Shown: piece by piece, positions 59,570 to 64,000 of the stretch
Numbering within the stretch: position 1 is the first letter of the stretch
How the letters are laid out: each line of letters begins with the position of its first letter
Assembly: GCF_000613845.1 (NCBI RefSeq)
Contig: NZ_BAJT01000001.1
Span: forward strand, 1 to 64,000
Source: Asaia astilbis JCM 15831
GTDB taxonomy: Bacteria; Pseudomonadota; Alphaproteobacteria; Acetobacterales; Acetobacteraceae
DNA length: 64,000 nucleotides
Direction: 5' to 3'
Notes under the pieces: generated by a model
Seen by the model: the letters and a program-made list of their open reading frames with translations, nothing else
The model's database searches: none
Told to the model about the DNA's origin: nothing
Program-made: the position numbers and the translations under genes

Positions 59570-60711
59570 AACTGACTGACGAGCCCGGAACTGCCCTTCT
59601 GCCTTCGGGATTTATCGACCTGCTTCAGCATGAAGCCGAGGCCGAGGCGCAGGGTATCGAATCGGTCATGGATGTGTTTGCAGCCCATGGATATGAGCGT
59701 GTGCGTCCCCCCTTGCTCGAGTTTGAGACATCGCTCCTGCATGGGGCCGGACAGGCGCTCGAGGAGCAAACCTTCCGTTTGATGGACCCGGAATCCCGTC
59801 GCATGATGGCGCTCCGTCCGGATATGACGACCCAGATTGCCCGTATCGCGGCCACACGTCTGGCTGCGACGGCGCGCCCGCTGCGCCTGTCTTATGCTGG
59901 GGCCTGCATTCTGGTGGGGACGCCGGGACGTGAGGGGGAGCGTCAGATTACCCAGGCCGGGATCGAGCTGATCGGCATCGACTCAGTCGCAGCCGATTGT
60001 GAAGTGGTCCTGATTGCAGCGGAAGCGCTCGAAAAACTGGGGATCGACGATTACTCTTTCGATCTGTCCTGCCCCGCCCTGGTCCAGGCTTTGGTATCAC
60101 TGTCTGGCTATACGGGTACCCGTCGTGCCCAGCTCGTTCATGCGCTAGATCGCAAGGATATGGCAGCTGTCGCGGAGCTGGGGGGATCGGTTGCTTCCGT
60201 CCTGACCGCGCTGGTTGAGGCTTGTGGCCCTTCCGTTGCTGCCTTGGCCATTCTGGAAAAAATCGATCTGCCTGCGGAAATTCGGGTGCATGCGGAGCGG
60301 CTCGTCGCTGTGGTACGGGCTCTGCACGCACGGGCGCCGCATCTTCGGCTGACGGTCGATCCGGCGGAGTTTCGCGGGTGGCAGTATCATACCGGTATCT
60401 GCATGACAGTGTTCGCCCGCAGTCAACGCGAGGAGCTTGGTCGTGGTGGGCGTTATCTGGCCCAAGGCGACGAAGCGGCCTGCGGCCTGACATTCCGTCC
60501 TGAGGTTCTGCTGCGCGCAGCACGCCCTATCGCGCTGCGTCCTCGTGTCTATCTTGCCGCTGAAACGCAGGATTCACCCGAGGCCGCGCGGCTTCGCAAG
60601 GAAGGCTACGCCACGGTTGCCGGTCACGACCTCGTCGAGGATCTGGCGGCAGAGGCGCGTCGCCTGAATTGCACATTCATCTTCGTCGCTGACGAACTCA
60701 TCACGCTGTAA
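59566..60711 (+). CDS. hisZ: ATP phosphoribosyltransferase regulatory subunit HisZ
   Basis: A 381-residue paralogue of histidyl-tRNA synthetase without aminoacylation function. It forms a complex with the short HisG to catalyse and regulate the first step of histidine synthesis. Class II synthetase-like motifs are visible: [36 protein letters not shown] (motif 2-like) and a C-terminal GRGGRYL. There is no anticodon-binding domain. The start codon lies in the serC stop; purA follows after 12 bases. Confidence 0.92.
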   Translation: MKLTDEPGTALLPSGFIDLLQHEAEAEAQGIESVMDVFAAHGYERVRPPLLEFETSLLHGAGQALEEQTFRLMDPESRRMMALRPDMTTQIARIAATRLAATARPLRLSYAGACILVGTPGREGERQITQAGIELIGIDSVAADCEVVLIAAEALEKLGIDDYSFDLSCPALVQALVSLSGYTGTRRAQLVHALDRKDMAAVAELGGSVASVLTALVEACGPSVAALAILEKIDLPAEIRVHAERLVAVVRALHARAPHLRLTVDPAEFRGWQYHTGICMTVFARSQREELGRGGRYLAQGDEAACGLTFRPEVLLRAARPIALRPRVYLAAETQDSPEAARLRKEGYATVAGHDLVEDLAAEARRLNCTFIFVADELITL

Positions 60712-60723
60712 AGGGATAAGAGC

Positions 60724-62013
60724 ATGTCCAACGTCACCGTCATCGGCACCCAGTGGGGTGACGAAGGCAAGGGAAAGATCGTGGACTGGCTGGCCAGCCG
60801 TGCGGATATCGTTGTCCGCTTTCAGGGCGGCCATAACGCCGGGCACACTCTCGTTGTAGGCGATCAGGTCTACAAGCTTTCCTTGCTGCCTTCAGGACTG
60901 GTGCGCGGCAAGACTGGCGTGATCGGCAATGGTGTGGTGGTCGATCCGGAGGCGCTGCTCTCGGAAATTGATCGCGTCTCCAAGCAGGGTCTTGTGGTCA
61001 ATCCCGAGACACTCTGGGTCGCGGATAACGTACCGCTAATTCTGCCTTTGCACGTTGCGACCGATCGGGCCCGTGAAGCGGCTCGTGGCGATCGCAAGAT
61101 CGGCACCACGGGACGCGGTATCGGCCCGGCCTATGAAGACAAGGTGGCCCGTCGTGCCATTCGCCTGTGCGATCTGGCAGAGCCCGAAACGCTCGACTGG
61201 AAGCTCGATGAGCTGCTTTTGCATCACAACACGCTTCTGGCGGGTCTGGGTGCTGCGACATTCACGAAGCAGGAAATTCTCGATCATCTGGCAAAGCTCG
61301 CCCCGCGCGTGCTGCCCTTCGCCTGTTCCGTTTGGGAACGGCTGGATGAGGCGCGCCGCGCTGGCCGTCGTATCCTGTTTGAAGGTGCACAGGCGGTCAT
61401 GCTCGATGTCGATCATGGCACCTATCCCTTCGTCACCAGCTCCAACACTGTCGCGGCCGTCGCGGCGAGCGGCAGCGGTGTCGGTCCCGGTACGGTCGGT
61501 TTCGTGCTGGGTATCGCCAAGGCCTACACGACCCGCGTGGGTGAGGGGCCGTTCCCGTCAGAGCTGTTCGACGATGTCGGGCAGAAGCTGGGTGAACGGG
61601 GGCGTGAGTTCGGCACTGTTACAGGTCGTGCCCGTCGTTGCGGCTGGTTCGATGCCGTGCTGGTCCGTCGCGCGGCCCGTGTCGGTGGTGTGAACGGGAT
61701 TGCTCTGACAAAGCTGGACGTGCTGGACGGGTTCGAGGAAGTGAAGATCTGCGTCGGTTACGAACTCGACGGCCAGACGATTACGTCTTTCCCGTCGAGC
61801 CCCGCAGCTCAGGCACGTTTGAAGCCTGTCTTCGAATCCATGCCCGGTTGGCAGGAGACGACGTTCGGTGCGCGGAGCTGGGCCGATCTGCCAGCTGCCG
61901 CAATTAAATACATCCGTCGGATCGAAGAGCTCATCGAGGCACCGGTCACGCTGCTCTCGACGAGCCCCGAGCGTGATGACACCATTCTGATGCGCGATCC
62001 TTTCGAAGATTGA
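60724..62013 (+). CDS. purA: Adenylosuccinate synthetase
   Basis: A 429-residue GTP-dependent enzyme that joins IMP and aspartate, the first committed step to AMP. The N-terminal signature [16 protein letters not shown], then [24 protein letters not shown] and the C-terminal TKLDVLDG (guanine recognition) are all intact. AAGGGATAAGAGC precedes the ATG. The gene ends the serC-hisZ-purA unit and is followed by a strong terminator. Confidence 0.97.
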   Translation: MSNVTVIGTQWGDEGKGKIVDWLASRADIVVRFQGGHNAGHTLVVGDQVYKLSLLPSGLVRGKTGVIGNGVVVDPEALLSEIDRVSKQGLVVNPETLWVADNVPLILPLHVATDRAREAARGDRKIGTTGRGIGPAYEDKVARRAIRLCDLAEPETLDWKLDELLLHHNTLLAGLGAATFTKQEILDHLAKLAPRVLPFACSVWERLDEARRAGRRILFEGAQAVMLDVDHGTYPFVTSSNTVAAVAASGSGVGPGTVGFVLGIAKAYTTRVGEGPFPSELFDDVGQKLGERGREFGTVTGRARRCGWFDAVLVRRAARVGGVNGIALTKLDVLDGFEEVKICVGYELDGQTITSFPSSPAAQARLKPVFESMPGWQETTFGARSWADLPAAAIKYIRRIEELIEAPVTLLSTSPERDDTILMRDPFED

Positions 62014-62017
62014 GACG

Positions 62018-62046
62018 AAAAAAGCGGGCCTGGAGGCCCGCTTTTT
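62018..62046. terminator. Rho-independent terminator between purA and ahpF
   Basis: AAAAGCGGGCC and GGCCCGCTTTT form an 11-bp stem with a TGGA-type loop and T/A runs on both sides. It sits between convergent genes and should work in both directions. Confidence 0.93.
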
Positions 62047-62073
62047 GTTGCGTCACTCAGAAGGATTGAGCGA

Positions 62074-63636
62074 TCACGCCGAGGGGAGACGGATCAGGTA
62101 GTCGAACGCAGCAAGGCCAGCTTTAGCGCCCTCTCCGGTCGCGACGATAATCTGCTTGAACGGCGTTGTGGTGGCGTCACCTGCACCGAAGATGCCCGGC
62201 ACCGACGTTGCATTATGCTTGTCGACAACGATTTCTCCACGATCGCTCAGCTCGACGCTGTCTCGCAGCCACTCTGTATTCGGCACCAACCCGATCTGCA
62301 CAAAGATCCCTTCGAGTTCGACCTTGTGCTCGGTGCCCGTCGGGCGATCACGATAGGCGAGGGCGGTTACCCGCTGACCGTCGCCCTCAACAGCGGTGGT
62401 CTGTGCATTCATGATGACGCGTACATTGGGAAGGCTGAACAGCTTGTCCTGAAGCACCGAGTCAGCGCGCAAAACGTCAGCAAACTCAAGCAGCGTGACT
62501 TCTGCTGCCAGACCTGCGAGGTCGATCGCAGCTTCCACACCGCTATTACCACCGCCAATCACGGCGACGCGCTTACCCTTGAACAGCGGACCATCGCAAT
62601 GAGGGCAATAGGCGACGCCCTTGTTGCGGTATTCCTCTTCACCCGGCACGTTCATGCTGCGCCAGCGTGCGCCCGGTGCGAGAATGACAGATCGGCTGTG
62701 CAGGATGGCGCCACTCTCGAACTGAACTTCATGCAGGCCGCCAGGCTGGGCAGCCGGGATGAGAGCCTTAGCGCGCTGACCTGTCGTGATGTCCACATCA
62801 TAGCTGCGCACATGCTTTTCTAGCGCGGCTGCCAATTTTGGGCCTTCAGTTTCCGGCACCGAAATGTAGTTCTCGATAGCCATTGTATCCAGAACCTGGC
62901 CGCCAAAGCGTTCGCCCACTATTCCTGTGCGAATTCCTTTACGAGCATCGTACACGGCTGCGGCTGCACCCGCAGGACCGGCCCCGATGATCAGGACCTC
63001 GAAAGGTGCCTTTTCCGAAAGCTGCTCAGCCTTGCGTGAGGCGGAACCCGTGTCGAGCTTCGAGACGATCGCCTCGACATCCATACGCCCCGACGCGAAA
63101 GGAACGCCGTTCAGATAAATCTGCGGCACTGTCATGATATTGCGCTCGGTGACTTCCTGCTGGAACAGGGCACCGTCAATCGCCGTATGCTCAATGTCTG
63201 AATTGAGAGCGGCCATGGCATTCAGGGCCTGTACGACATCAGGGCAGTTCTGACAGGACAGAGACATGTAGGTCTCGAAACGTAGCGGCCCTTTTAGGCT
63301 GCGGATCTGATCGACCATATCGGCCTCGATCTTGGGTGGATGCCCACCAATCTGGAGTAGGGCCAGAACGAGCGAGGTGAATTCGTGCCCCATGGGGATG
63401 GCGGCGAATGTTGCTGCTTCAACCCCATCGGTCCGACGGATACGAAAAGCCGGTTTCCGCAGATCTCCCGGAGCGTCTGCGACCGTGATCCGGTCGGAAA
63501 GGCCGGCGATGTCGTCGACGAGCTCGCGCATCTCCCGCGCCTTGTCGCTGTCATCAAGGCTGGTTTCGAGCGTGATGTTGTGTCGCAGATTGCTGAGATA
63601 GCTGCGCAGCTGGTCCTTGATCGGTGAGTCGAGCAT
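62074..63636 (-). CDS. ahpF: Alkyl hydroperoxide reductase subunit F
   Basis: A 520-residue flavoprotein disulfide reductase that passes electrons from NADH to AhpC. The N-terminal double thioredoxin-fold domain has the redox pair CQNC. The thioredoxin-reductase-like part has [19 protein letters not shown] (FAD), CPHCDGP (redox pair) and [19 protein letters not shown] (NADH). ATG 63636 has AGGA at the right distance and gives the normal AhpF N-terminus; the ATG at 63645 abuts that site. It follows ahpC on the same strand, 104 bases downstream. Confidence 0.95.
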   Translation of the reverse strand: MLDSPIKDQLRSYLSNLRHNITLETSLDDSDKAREMRELVDDIAGLSDRITVADAPGDLRKPAFRIRRTDGVEAATFAAIPMGHEFTSLVLALLQIGGHPPKIEADMVDQIRSLKGPLRFETYMSLSCQNCPDVVQALNAMAALNSDIEHTAIDGALFQQEVTERNIMTVPQIYLNGVPFASGRMDVEAIVSKLDTGSASRKAEQLSEKAPFEVLIIGAGPAGAAAAVYDARKGIRTGIVGERFGGQVLDTMAIENYISVPETEGPKLAAALEKHVRSYDVDITTGQRAKALIPAAQPGGLHEVQFESGAILHSRSVILAPGARWRSMNVPGEEEYRNKGVAYCPHCDGPLFKGKRVAVIGGGNSGVEAAIDLAGLAAEVTLLEFADVLRADSVLQDKLFSLPNVRVIMNAQTTAVEGDGQRVTALAYRDRPTGTEHKVELEGIFVQIGLVPNTEWLRDSVELSDRGEIVVDKHNATSVPGIFGAGDATTTPFKQIIVATGEGAKAGLAAFDYLIRLPSA

Positions 63637-63740
63637 TGTTTTCATCCTGGATCGGGGCTGTGATGCCCTTGCGTGGCGTGCTGAAGCACGCTGCATCGCA
63701 AGGGTCACTGGAGATGCTGTAAGTTGCGTTCTAGAGCGGG

Positions 63741-64000
63741 TTAGATCTTGCCGATGAGATCGAGGGAGGGCGACAACGTGTGTTCGCCTTCCTTCCATTT
63801 GGCCGGGCAGACCTCGCCTGGATGCGCGGCGACATATTGCGCGGCACGAACCTTATCGAGCAGGGCAGGAGCGCTTCGTCCAACGCCTCCGGACGTGATC
63901 TCGATATACTGGATTTTTCCTTCGGGATTGATCAGGAAGGTTGCCCGATCCGCCACGCCCGCTTCCTCGATCATGACATCGAAATTGCGCGAGATCGTCC
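63741..64000 (-). CDS. ahpC: Peroxiredoxin AhpC, C-terminal part (cut by window end)
   Basis: The last 86 residues of a typical 2-Cys peroxiredoxin. [37 protein letters not shown] and the resolving cysteine in [18 protein letters not shown] are characteristic of AhpC. The catalytic peroxidatic cysteine and the start lie beyond the right edge. Together with ahpF it forms the NADH-peroxide reductase system. Confidence 0.95.
   Translation of the reverse strand, partial: TISRNFDVMIEEAGVADRATFLINPEGKIQYIEITSGGVGRSAPALLDKVRAAQYVAAHPGEVCPAKWKEGEHTLSPSLDLIGKI

Overview
The window is GC-rich chromosomal DNA from an alphaproteobacterium, most likely an acetic acid bacterium (Acetobacteraceae). Pointers are a GTTC-N7-GTTC SOS box before an imuA-imuB-dnaE2 operon, the DUF1636-cobW-cobN-cobB cobalamin order, a HisZ-dependent histidine pathway, OprB and TonB receptors, and overall protein resemblance. 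Genus and species cannot be fixed from the sequence alone.

Layout. 0.4-2.6 kb: soluble transhydrogenase (sthA) and a DUF421 membrane protein. 2.8-8.4 kb: SOS mutagenesis operon imuA-imuB-small gene-dnaE2 with its LexA box. 8.5-16.4 kb: qorB/HxlR pair, a two-motif aspartic-protease-like exported protein, an exported cyclophilin, a MocR regulator divergent from urcA-phzF, and a fatty acid desaturase. 17-26.5 kb: a cobalamin riboswitch followed by DUF1636, cobW, cobN, cobB, a CobC-like phosphatase and a TonB receptor. 26.7-33 kb: OprB porin, LLM oxidoreductase, ClC transporter and two tandem cation diffusion facilitators. 33.5-47.3 kb: Cdd1 protein, M28 peptidase, flavoprotein, two SDRs, cardiolipin synthase, pabB-pabC, a Tat-exported phosphoesterase, a DUF885 peptidase and a TetR regulator. 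47.5-51.7 kb: an accessory patch with an autotransporter-type heptosyltransferase, a possible transposase remnant and an AT-richer siderophore receptor. 51.9-64 kb: mazG, exported methyltransferase, amino-acid permease, argC, PAS-GGDEF-EAL protein, tRNA-Leu(CAA), serC-hisZ-purA, and ahpF-ahpC (cut by the window end).

A dominant property of this sequence is that 15 genes are interrupted by frame changes, 16 in all. Fifteen of the 16 are repaired by adding a single base, and the repair restores recognisable family sequence and normal length. They include housekeeping genes (serC, pabB) and often fall in short homopolymers. The simplest reading is uncorrected one-base deletions in the assembly, not mass pseudogene formation. 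I therefore annotate these as full-length genes and give the break position. The one exception is an A8 tract at the start of the second TonB receptor, which needs the loss of one base (or gain of two).

Regulatory signals seen directly are the LexA box, the cobalamin riboswitch, a 16-bp inverted operator pair between mocR and urcA-phzF, paired 16-bp operators between tetR and its divergent SDR gene, and several stem-loop terminators.
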